DNA from: a bacterium HR37
Lineage (GTDB): Bacteria; Desulfobacterota_D; UBA1144; Nemesobacterales; CSP1-2
Length of the DNA: 64,000 bases
Assembly (NCBI GenBank): GCA_002898375.1
Contig: BEIN01000011.1
Location: 20,001-84,000, forward strand
Direction: 5' to 3'
Position 1 is the stretch's first letter. The number at the start of each line of letters is the position of its first letter. The notes beneath the pieces were generated by a model. The model worked only from the letters and a program-made list of their open reading frames with translations, was not told the DNA's origin and searched no databases. Positions 54,817-64,000 of this stretch are shown in pieces. The translations under genes and the position numbers were made by a program.

Positions 54817-55688
54817 TACCTACCTCCTCCCTTTAGTTCTTTTAGAGATTTACCCACCACAACCAACCCCGTCTCAGTTATAGTCATTAACCTTGTTGAG
54901 GTATCATGGCCACATATCCTACAACCGTCTATCCTGAATAACCTTACAATCTCACCAATAGGTAGTCCATACAACCTCTCATCATACGATGAATCTATGC
55001 TTTTTTTTGCAAGTGCAATATTACAATCAACAATGTGCGGAACAGCATAACCACCTGCTGCTTCTACAGAGAACTCCTCATGTCCACTCCGTTTCTGGGA
55101 GACAAAGAAGGCTGTTTGATACCACTTCTTCATAAAATTAAACAGCCTGCGAACAATAGTCCTTGCCATAACCTCTTTTGCTTCATAAAGGCCTGTTACA
55201 GAATCTATGACCACATTTTTTGCCTTGTACTTCTTTATTGAGTAAGCAAGCGTATTAAGTAAAGTCTGGATATCATCCCTTAACTGGTCATAACTTGCAG
55301 CATCTATTATTATTATCTTCTCTTCTATACTGCTTGGATTTATACCCATAGCACTTGCTCTTTCCCTTAAGCTGGCAGAAACAAAAGGTGCAGTGGTCTC
55401 TACGGTCACAAATATAGTGGTGTTTCCTAAGCTGGATTGCTTTATTGCAAACTGTTCGGCCATAAGAGTTTTACCCGTATCTGAAACACCTGTTACGTTA
55501 ATTACAGCGTACCTAGGAAATCCCCCGAGAGGTTGTTTTATAACCCTCCCATCTTTAATCTTTGTTATGTAAAATAGCTCATCAACTCCCTCTATACCTG
55601 AGGGTACTCCCTCAAGTTGGGGAGCTTCCTTTAAGCTCTGTTTTAACGGACTTATAGATTCTAGAACTACATTTTCCCTTTCATCCAT
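54816..55688 (-). CDS. KaiC/RecA-like ATPase (circadian-clock-type superfamily)
   Basis: 290 residues. A KaiC entry, EGVPSGIEGVDELFYI, is followed by the P-loop GVSDTGKTLMAEQFA, a KaiC-like FVTVETTAPFV, Walker B NVVIDSVTGLY, and VSQKRSGHEEFSVEAAGGYAVPHIVD. A C-terminal CRICGH with MTITETGLVVV is typical of single-domain KaiC-like proteins in archaea and Aquificales. It is not a clock protein; single-domain versions may control signalling or DNA-bound complexes. ATG 55688, no Shine-Dalgarno; see promoter at 55698-55726. Confidence 0.88.
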   Translation of the reverse strand: MDERENVVLESISPLKQSLKEAPQLEGVPSGIEGVDELFYITKIKDGRVIKQPLGGFPRYAVINVTGVSDTGKTLMAEQFAIKQSSLGNTTIFVTVETTAPFVSASLRERASAMGINPSSIEEKIIIIDAASYDQLRDDIQTLLNTLAYSIKKYKAKNVVIDSVTGLYEAKEVMARTIVRRLFNFMKKWYQTAFFVSQKRSGHEEFSVEAAGGYAVPHIVDCNIALAKKSIDSSYDERLYGLPIGEIVRLFRIDGCRICGHDTSTRLMTITETGLVVVGKSLKELKGGGR

Positions 55689-55697
55689 CACAAGAGT

Positions 55698-55726
55698 AAA
55701 ATAATCATTAAAGATGTTTTGTCCAA
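55698..55726 (-). promoter_or_regulatory. Promoter for the KaiC-like/HTH operon, nearly leaderless
   Basis: On the minus strand, TTGGAC (55726-55721), 17 bases, TATTTT (55703-55698), then 9 bases to the ATG. The -10 is the same hexamer as in the ftsK and hsp20 promoters. Confidence 0.5.
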
Positions 55727-55778
55727 TGTTTTTTTAAAATTTAGCCAATTTTTACCATAGTGTGCAATAATTAAATAC

Positions 55779-56681
55779 ATGTACCGAAAACGGAAAAAGA
55801 AAAAAAGGATACGAACAAGCTCAACAAAGGAAGGAATCCTCTTTTTAATAATTACACTGTTTGTAGGCATTGCAGCACTTAACACAGGAAACAATCTCCT
55901 CTACCTGATTTTTGGAATGATGATAAGTGCCGTTATAACCTCAGGAGTAATTTCCATGTTAAACCTTTCAAGGATAGATATAGGATTTACCACTTCAGGA
56001 GACATATTTGCCATGACCCCAACACACCTAAGGGTTCATCTTCGAAATTCAAAGCTCATTCCCTCATATTCGTTAACACTCGAGATAGAAGACAGAAAAA
56101 CCCACCTACTCTACCTCCCCTCAAAAAAGGAAAAAACCGTAATTATGGGATATATATTTAAAAAAAGAGGATGGAACAACATCCCTCCTATAAGAGTCTA
56201 TACCAGATTTCCTTTCGGATTCTTTAGGAAGTGGGTAGAAGTGGAACCAAAGAACCAAAGGATACTTGTTTACCCGAGACTCCAAAAGCTACAATTCCCA
56301 GAGCTAAATTATACAGAAGGTGCAGAAAAGGAAACCCATAACAGGGCAGGATCTGGAGATGAATTGAGATCGCTTAGGCCCTACAACCAAGGAGATAGCC
56401 CAAAGCTAATCCACTGGAAAACAACAGCTAAAGCCGGAAAGCTTATGATACGAGAGTCCCACGATAACGATTCCAAAAGAGTAGTCCTAAGGTTCAATCC
56501 GGTAGATACCGAAAGAGAACTTGAAAACCAGATAAGCTATACTACCTCCCTCCTTTTAGAACTGTTGAATCGAGGGTTTGATGTAGAGTTTTTAACACCA
56601 GATAAGACTTTTTACATATCCAGAACCGGCAAATCTATAAAGCAAGCATTAACATATCTTGCGCTTTTTAGAAACCAGTAA
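55779..56681 (+). CDS. DUF58 protein with two membrane helices
   Basis: 300 residues. Two N-terminal helices (LFLIITLFVGIAAL; LIFGMMISAVITSGVI), then the DUF58 core: RVHLRNSKLIPSYSL, IRVYTRFPFGFFRKW, and RSLRPYNQGDSPKLIHWKTTAKAGKLMIRE. DUF58 proteins often work with MoxR ATPases; none is adjacent. The start has no Shine-Dalgarno; TAATTA lies 5 bases before the ATG. It overlaps the convergent Nudix gene by 14 bases. Confidence 0.88.
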   Translation: MYRKRKKKKRIRTSSTKEGILFLIITLFVGIAALNTGNNLLYLIFGMMISAVITSGVISMLNLSRIDIGFTTSGDIFAMTPTHLRVHLRNSKLIPSYSLTLEIEDRKTHLLYLPSKKEKTVIMGYIFKKRGWNNIPPIRVYTRFPFGFFRKWVEVEPKNQRILVYPRLQKLQFPELNYTEGAEKETHNRAGSGDELRSLRPYNQGDSPKLIHWKTTAKAGKLMIRESHDNDSKRVVLRFNPVDTERELENQISYTTSLLLELLNRGFDVEFLTPDKTFYISRTGKSIKQALTYLALFRNQ

Positions 56682-57177
56682 ATGTCTTCTTTATATAATC
56701 CATAAGGGCATCTTTTGTACTCTGAAAAGCAAGTTCATCCCATGGAATCTCATCAGGAGCAAAGGTCTTTACCTCCAAACACTCATCACATGCTTTAAGT
56801 TCCCCGCCTATAACCTCAGCTGAATACACAATTATAATCACAGGACGACCGGTATAGGAATATATACCAACTAAATCCCTAAGTCTTACATCAAGATTTA
56901 CCTCCTCCTTGGTCTCCCGTATTGCCGCATCCTCAACCCTTTCCCCACGACTGACATAACCTCCAGGAAATACCCATTTACCGTAGCTTGGTTCAATACT
57001 GCGTTTAAGAAGAGGTATCTTCCCATCAATAGTACATATGGTGCACGCTGCCACCTTTGGATCAAGGTAGAAAACAAAGGAACAACCTTCGCAAACCAGA
57101 TATTCAGGTTCGTTAGATTTAATCCGCCTTAATCTTAAAATATTTCCACACTTGGGACAGAACTTATAATCTACCAT
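56668..57177 (-). CDS. Nudix hydrolase with N-terminal zinc ribbon
   Basis: 169 residues. Zinc ribbon Cys7-x2-Cys10 and Cys29-x2-Cys32, then the Nudix box GGYVSRGERVEDAAIRETKEEVNLD (GX5EX7REUXEE pattern intact). NADH pyrophosphatase-like enzymes have this layout. The substrate is unknown. The start is 6 bases after the MBL gene stop on the minus strand. Confidence 0.9.
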   Translation of the reverse strand: MVDYKFCPKCGNILRLRRIKSNEPEYLVCEGCSFVFYLDPKVAACTICTIDGKIPLLKRSIEPSYGKWVFPGGYVSRGERVEDAAIRETKEEVNLDVRLRDLVGIYSYTGRPVIIIVYSAEVIGGELKACDECLEVKTFAPDEIPWDELAFQSTKDALMDYIKKTFTGF

Positions 57178-57183
57178 ACCCTG

Positions 57184-57903
57184 TTATGTTAAGGTTTCTC
57201 CCGGCTTCAACTCTATAATCTCCATATCCTTGATGTCTTTTGTGAGCTCTCTTAGTTTAGAGGGAGTTCCTGTAAGGACAGGGAATGTACCATAATGCAT
57301 CGGTATAACGTATCTAGGAGAAAGGAAACGACAGGCATAGGCCGCTTCCTGTGGAGACATGGTAAAGAGGTCTCCTATGGGAATCATAACCAACTCGGGT
57401 TTGTAGATTTCAGCTATCAACTTCATATCGCTAAAGACTGCTGTATCTCCCGCATGATAGATTTTAAACCCGTTCTCAAATTCAATAACATATCCTACAG
57501 CTTCACCTCCGTAAATTATTTTCCCATCATCGTCCTGAATTCCACAGCTATGGTCTGCATGAACCATGGTAAACTTTATTCCATCTACCTCCTGTGTACC
57601 CCCTTTATTCATGGGCATAATCGATTCTACCCCCTTAGAGTTTACCCATACACATGTTTCAAAAATACCGACCACCTTAGGCTTATATTCCTTCCCAAGT
57701 GCCACAGCATCACCTATATGGTCGAAATGCGCATGGGTTATTGCCATAATATCTATGCGATCAAACTTTTTAAGTTCTTCAGGGCATGCAGGATTTCCAT
57801 ATACCCAAGGGTCAATAAGCACCACTTTTCCATTTGGTGATTTTATTTTAAAAGTAGCATGACCAAGGTACGTAATTTCAACTCCTTTATTTAGCTTTCC
57901 CAT
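57184..57903 (-). CDS. Metallo-beta-lactamase-fold hydrolase, UPF0173 family
   Basis: 239 residues. Zinc motif THAHFDHIGD, upstream VEITYLGHATFKI, further ligands in VMIPIGDLFTMSPQEAA and VIPMHYGTFPVLTG. The family is widely conserved; its substrate is not firmly known. GGAGAGAAATGG precedes the start. The 165-base gap to archease has no gene. Confidence 0.92.
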   Translation of the reverse strand: MGKLNKGVEITYLGHATFKIKSPNGKVVLIDPWVYGNPACPEELKKFDRIDIMAITHAHFDHIGDAVALGKEYKPKVVGIFETCVWVNSKGVESIMPMNKGGTQEVDGIKFTMVHADHSCGIQDDDGKIIYGGEAVGYVIEFENGFKIYHAGDTAVFSDMKLIAEIYKPELVMIPIGDLFTMSPQEAAYACRFLSPRYVIPMHYGTFPVLTGTPSKLRELTKDIKDMEIIELKPGETLT

Positions 57904-58068
57904 TTCTCTCCTCCGTCTTTAAATTGTCTTTCTAAAACTTAAATTAACCATACCACCGGATATATTGCAATACCTAAAATACCTAATAAAACCAGTTTAC
58001 GGTTGTATTTTTGTTAAGCTTACCTAGACTAATACACAGCACGTAATTATATTAATAATGGTTCAGAT

Positions 58069-58482
58069 ATGAAGTATGAAATCATTGACCACACAGCTGA
58101 TGTATGTATAAGGGTCTACGGTAAATCAATTGAGGAGCTTTTTAAAAATGCGGCAACAGCAATGATGGAGCTAATTACAGATACAGGCAAAGTGGAAACT
58201 TCCCAAGCAGTTGAAATCAAAGCTGAGGGTGAAACACCAGAAGAGCTTCTGGTTCACTGGCTAGAGGAAATACTCTACACACACCAGGTAAAGAAAATGG
58301 TTTTTAAAGATTTTGAAATAATAAACTTATCCAAAAACCAAATTGTTGGTAAGGCATTGGGCGAAAATATAGACCCAGATAAACACGATTTACATCATGA
58401 CATCAAGGCAGTCACATATCACAATTTGAGAATAGAGAACTTAAATGATAAATTAAAAGTAGATATAGTATTTGATATCTAG
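58069..58482 (+). CDS. Archease (RtcB activator)
   Basis: 137 residues. MKYEIIDHTADVCIRVYGKSIEELFKNAATAMMELI is the archease opening; Asp in HTADV and the C-terminal KVDIVFDI with DLHHDIKAVTYH supply metal ligands. Archease speeds RtcB guanylylation. rtcB starts 43 bases downstream, so they form the standard pair. No Shine-Dalgarno. Confidence 0.93.
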   Translation: MKYEIIDHTADVCIRVYGKSIEELFKNAATAMMELITDTGKVETSQAVEIKAEGETPEELLVHWLEEILYTHQVKKMVFKDFEIINLSKNQIVGKALGENIDPDKHDLHHDIKAVTYHNLRIENLNDKLKVDIVFDI

Positions 58483-58524
58483 TACTATACCAAAAGAAAG
58501 ATAAGGATATGGGGTGATTGTAAT

Positions 58525-59970
58525 ATGCAGGAGGATATAAAGCTTGTAAAGATACATGACTATCTATGGGAAATCCCAAAGAAGGGAGGGATGCGTGTAC
58601 CCGGCAGAATCTATGCAAGCGAGAAGATGTTAAAAGTTATCAAGGAGGATAAGTCGCTTGAACAGGTAATAAACGTTGCTCATCTACCAGGAATCCAGAA
58701 ATACTCTATAGCAATGCCTGATATACACTGGGGATATGGATTCCCGATAGGGGGAATTGCCGCAATGGATATAGACGAAGGGGTTATCTCCCCAGGAGGT
58801 GTGGGATATGATATAAACTGCGGTGTAAGACTTATGAGAACAAACCTAACAGAAGAAGAAGTTAGACCAAAACTGAGAGAACTGGTTGCTGAGTTGTTCA
58901 ATCGTGTTCCTTCAGGTGTTGGTGCAAGCGGTAAAATCAAGCTTTCAAGAAACGATTACAAGGAAATAATAGAGAAGGGTGCTAGATGGGCAATTGAGCG
59001 CGGATGGGGAGAGTCTGAAGACCTTGAGAGAATAGAAGACCACGGAACCTTCCCAGGAGGAGACCCTGATGCAATAAGTGCCAGAGCCTTTGAAAGGGGA
59101 AGTGATGAAATCGGCACCTTGGGCTCAGGAAACCATTTTCTCGAAGTTGATGTTGTAGAGCAGATATATAACCCAACCATAGCAGATGCCTTTGGACTCT
59201 TCAAAGGCCAGGTATGTGTACTTATACACTGTGGATCCAGAGGATTTGGTCACCAGATTTGCTCCGATTACATAGATAAAATGCTCTCTTACATGAGACG
59301 TGAAGGAATTAACCTTCCCGATAAACAACTTGCATGCGCACACATCAAGTCCAAGGAAGGACGAGATTACCTTGCCGCATTTGCAGCAGCTGTAAACTAC
59401 GCATGGACAAACAGGCAGATAATAATGGCCTCTGCAAGAGAAGCCTTCTACAAGGTATTCGGTATAGGCCCAAAGGACCTCGGTGGAGAGCTTGTATACG
59501 ATGTAAGCCATAATATAGCAAAATTTGAAGAACACAAGGTAAACGGGCAAATAAAGAAGCTATGCGTACACAGAAAGGGAGCAACAAGGGCATTTCCCAA
59601 GGGACATCCGCTTGTCCCTGAGGTGTATAGAGACGTTGGCCAACCAGTGCTTATTCCTGGAGATATGGGGAGAGCTTCATTCGTCCTTGTGGGAACCGAA
59701 GCAGCTCTTGAAGAGACTTTTGGATCAAGCTGCCATGGAGCAGGAAGGGTGCTCTCAAGAAGCAAGGCAATAAAGAGCGGAAGAGATAGGGACCTGTTTA
59801 AAGAGCTGGAAGAGAAAGGAATAATTGTAATGGCAAAGGGTAAAAAAACTGTATTAGAAGAAATGCCAGAAGCCTATAAAGATGCAGAAGAGGTATGTGA
59901 TATAGTTCACAATGCTGGAATCGCCAAAAAGGTAGCAAAACTAAGACCGATAGGAGTTGTAAAGGGATAA
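58525..59970 (+). CDS. rtcB: RNA-splicing ligase RtcB
   Basis: 481 residues. Metal Cys in GGVGYDINCGVRLM, His motifs in GSGNHFLEVD and LIHCGSRGFGHQ, and the GMP-attachment His in GSSCHGAGRVLSRSKA. It joins 2',3'-cyclic phosphate and 5'-OH RNA ends with GTP. No intein. GGGGTGA is 6 bases before the ATG. serS follows 9 bases later, hinting at a tRNA link. Confidence 0.97.
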   Translation: MQEDIKLVKIHDYLWEIPKKGGMRVPGRIYASEKMLKVIKEDKSLEQVINVAHLPGIQKYSIAMPDIHWGYGFPIGGIAAMDIDEGVISPGGVGYDINCGVRLMRTNLTEEEVRPKLRELVAELFNRVPSGVGASGKIKLSRNDYKEIIEKGARWAIERGWGESEDLERIEDHGTFPGGDPDAISARAFERGSDEIGTLGSGNHFLEVDVVEQIYNPTIADAFGLFKGQVCVLIHCGSRGFGHQICSDYIDKMLSYMRREGINLPDKQLACAHIKSKEGRDYLAAFAAAVNYAWTNRQIIMASAREAFYKVFGIGPKDLGGELVYDVSHNIAKFEEHKVNGQIKKLCVHRKGATRAFPKGHPLVPEVYRDVGQPVLIPGDMGRASFVLVGTEAALEETFGSSCHGAGRVLSRSKAIKSGRDRDLFKELEEKGIIVMAKGKKTVLEEMPEAYKDAEEVCDIVHNAGIAKKVAKLRPIGVVKG

Positions 59971-62058
<2,088 letters not shown>

Positions 62059-62066
<8 letters not shown>

Positions 62067-63207
62067 TTTGCGAAAACTCTACGATGTAATCATTGTAGGA
62101 GCAGGCCCAGCAGGAAGTATATGTGCCTATGAACTTTCAAAAAAGAACATTCAAGTGCTTTTGCTTGAAAGGGAAAAACTACCCAGATACAAGGTATGCG
62201 CAGGTGGGCTTACAAAAAAAGCCGTGGACATACTCCCAGAGGATGTAAAAGATATTTTAGAAGACCAAACACACACAGTACACCTCTCACTTAATCACAA
62301 GTTTACATTCTCTAAAACCACTTCCTTCCCACTGGTCAGTATGGTAATGCGAGACAAATTTGACCACTTCCTGGTTAAAAAGGCTATAGAGAGTGGAGCC
62401 CACCTAAAGGATGAGACAAGGGTTTTCTCGCTTACGGAACACCCGGATCTTGTAACCGTGGAGACATCAAGGGGAACCTTCGTATCAAAATTGCTTGTAG
62501 GGGCTGATGGAGTAACCAGCAAAGTGGCTCACCTTCTGGGAATTAGAAGAAAGCTTGATTTTGGTATAGCTCTTGAAGCAGAACTTTTTCCAAAACATCC
62601 GGATCTCATATCCAACTACCACGGCTCCCTTCATCTCGACTTTAACGTTATACCCAGAGGATATGGATGGATATTTCCCAAAAGAAAACAGCTTTCTGTA
62701 GGGGTATTTACTACTTTACCCAGTATAAGAAACATTAAGAGCTACTTTTATGCCTATGTAAGGAACAAACACCTCAGAAACCTTACATGTAAGTCCCTTA
62801 TAGGACACCAAATACCAATAGGCGGAAGAACAAACAAACTAAACACAGAGAGGGTACTGCTTGTAGGGGACGCATCTGGACTTGCCGATCCAATAACAGG
62901 GGAAGGTATATACTTTGCATTAAGAAGCGGACAAATAGCCGCAGAAACCATATCCAAGAAACTACTTAAAGAACCCTCTTTAAGTTTAGATGAATACTCT
63001 TTAAAGATAAATGAGGAAATGACAGAAAACTTTAAATATGCGAGATTTCTAGCCAGTTTTCTTTACAATATAAGCTATGTTTCGTATAACATTGCAAGAA
63101 AAGCAGAATCGGTAAACGACACGTTTATAGAGGTCGTCTCGGGCAATTGTTCCTATAAGGAAGCCCCACTAAAGATACTAAAAAAAACCTTGGGTTTAGA
63201 TTCCTGA
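62059..63207 (+). CDS. Geranylgeranyl-reductase-family FAD oxidoreductase
   Basis: 382 residues. FAD loop VGAGPAGSICAYEL, KLPRYKVCAGGLTKKA (the GGR CxGG motif), GADGVTSKVAHLL, and GDASGLADPITGEGIYFAL. It could saturate isoprenoid side chains of quinones or other lipids; bacterial members are often of uncertain substrate. It overlaps the IMPase gene by 8 bases and faces the histidine kinase tail to tail. Confidence 0.9.
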
Positions 63208-63251
63208 CTTAAACCCTATTTGCAAGAATATTAAAGCGTACTTATAAATCC

Positions 63252-63300
63252 TGTGGATAAGTCTTAAAAGCTAAAGTTAATTCTTAAGAAATGTGGGTAA
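63252..63300 (+). promoter_or_regulatory. Two DnaA-box-like sites, same orientation
   Basis: TGTGGATAA at 63252-63260 is an exact complement of consensus TTATCCACA; TGTGGGTAA at 63292-63300 matches TTACCCACA. They lie 40 bases apart in an A+T-rich gap between convergent genes. Together they could be an origin fragment or a DnaA-titration site; two boxes alone can occur by chance. Confidence 0.45.
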
Positions 63301-63328
63301 AAACACTGAGTCTTAATTAGAACTAATT

Positions 63329-64000
63329 TTAAGTACTTTCATTAACTATTGGTAATTCCACACAAAAAGTTGCACCTTCACCCTGTTTACTCATGGCATA
63401 AATCTTTCCTCCATGTTCCTTGACGATACCATAAGAGACTGAAAGTCCTAGACCAGTACCCTTCCCCTTTGGTTTTGTGCTGAAAAAAGGATCAAAAACC
63501 CTGTTTAAATTCTCCTCAGGGATTCCAGGTCCATTATCCTTAAACAAAAGCTCTATTACCCTGTTATCATCTCCTCCTTTTACCCTGCTCTCTATAGTAA
63601 TCTGACGGTCTCCTTCCTTATTACTTAAAGCCTGCTGGGCATTTATAAGGAGATTCAAAAATACCTGCTGGAGCTGATTTGGATCCGCCATAGTTGCTGG
63701 TAAGTCAGGATCCAGGTTCTTAACCAATGCTATATTGTTTTTCTTCAAATCATACTCAATAAGGCCTATGGTTCTATCTACAATATCATTTACCAAGATA
63801 TACTGTTTTTCAGGGCGATTGGGACGTGCAAAGGAAAGCAGATTGCGTATTACTTTTCTTGCTCTCTCAGCCTCATTGTGTATTATCCCAAGAGCCTTTC
63901 TTACCTGACTGTCCAGCTCAGGTTCTCCCATAAGCATCTCAGAGTACCCCATAATGACGGCAAGAGGGTTATTGACCTCATGCGTAACACCTGATATAAG
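63329..64000 (-). CDS. Sensor histidine kinase, C-terminal part (cut by window end)
   Basis: 224 residues are visible; the frame stays open to the last base. The HisKA His lies in GVTHEVNNPLAVI (codon 63982-63980), upstream of the first Met. The ATPase domain has the N box LNLLINAQQAL, G1 DNGPGI, and G2 GTGLGLSVSYGI. The end, FCVELPI, is typical of NtrB-type kinases. The sensor part and any partner regulator lie beyond the window. Confidence 0.92.
   Translation of the reverse strand, partial: LISGVTHEVNNPLAVIMGYSEMLMGEPELDSQVRKALGIIHNEAERARKVIRNLLSFARPNRPEKQYILVNDIVDRTIGLIEYDLKKNNIALVKNLDPDLPATMADPNQLQQVFLNLLINAQQALSNKEGDRQITIESRVKGGDDNRVIELLFKDNGPGIPEENLNRVFDPFFSTKPKGKGTGLGLSVSYGIVKEHGGKIYAMSKQGEGATFCVELPIVNEST

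Noticed and set aside
57295-57840. Plus-strand 181-residue open frame
   Set aside because: It lies opposite the metallo-beta-lactamase gene; the opposite frame has all the motifs.

Overview
The window looks like chromosomal DNA of a thermophilic, Gram-negative (outer-membrane) bacterium. The genes are A+T-leaning and use mostly AGA/AGG for Arg and ATA for Ile. LolA, lipoproteins and a bacterial-type Nuo complex imply a diderm. A DUF1931 histone-fold protein, a KaiC-like ATPase paired with an HTH protein, a split transketolase, an Hsp20 and a large M1 aminopeptidase recall Aquificota, Thermosulfidibacter-like or Thermodesulfobacteriota-like lineages. I cannot name a genus from sequence alone. 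I see no prophage, insertion sequence, CRISPR array or large accessory island. No gene-free stretch exceeds about 300 bases.

Layout. 1-4.9 kb: end of parB, purS-purQ, a tight four-gene sulfur-transfer cluster (TusA-like, CysM, JAMM peptidase, E1-like ThiF/MoeB), a TPR protein and a pteridine-reductase-like SDR. 5-15 kb: nuoN, an FAD oxidoreductase, ftsK-lolA, and a reverse-strand nuoABCD block behind an unknown membrane protein. 14.5-23 kb: sirtuin, then pdxA/tatD/nrdR/glyA on the minus strand, a HAD hydrolase, uvrA and an IMPase-family gene. 23-31 kb: DUF1614, M1 aminopeptidase, a fluoride riboswitch with crcB and DUF190, an RpiB-like protein, asd, a bPH/zinc-ribbon protein, dapA, rnhB. 31-39 kb: merR, tRNA-Pro(GGG), surE, a DedA/YqaA protein, a LOG-like protein, an M23/LysM lipoprotein, apt, aroB, trmB, small envelope proteins, DAHP synthase, purN. 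39.7 kb: an orphan 5S rRNA with its own promoter, then a tyrosine recombinase. 40.8-49 kb: the macromolecular-synthesis operon rpsU-dnaG-rpoD, then yibQ-ctpA and split transketolase. 49-53 kb: uppS-dxr-rseP. 53-56 kb: hsp20, terminator, histone-fold gene, and a convergent HTH/KaiC-like pair. 56-64 kb: DUF58, Nudix, metallo-beta-lactamase, archease-rtcB, serS, IMPase, geranylgeranyl-reductase-like gene, two DnaA boxes, and a histidine kinase cut by the window end.

How it fits together. Most genes are housekeeping. The neighbourhoods that look most like less-described systems are the hsp20/histone-fold/HTH/KaiC-like module (53.1-55.7 kb) and the sulfur cluster that has an E1 and a JAMM peptidase but no visible ubiquitin-like carrier (1.2-3.6 kb). 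Several genes that head transcription units have no Shine-Dalgarno and a -10-like hexamer 5-9 bases before the start codon, which suggests leaderless mRNAs. Genes inside operons usually have good Shine-Dalgarno sites or stop/start overlaps.
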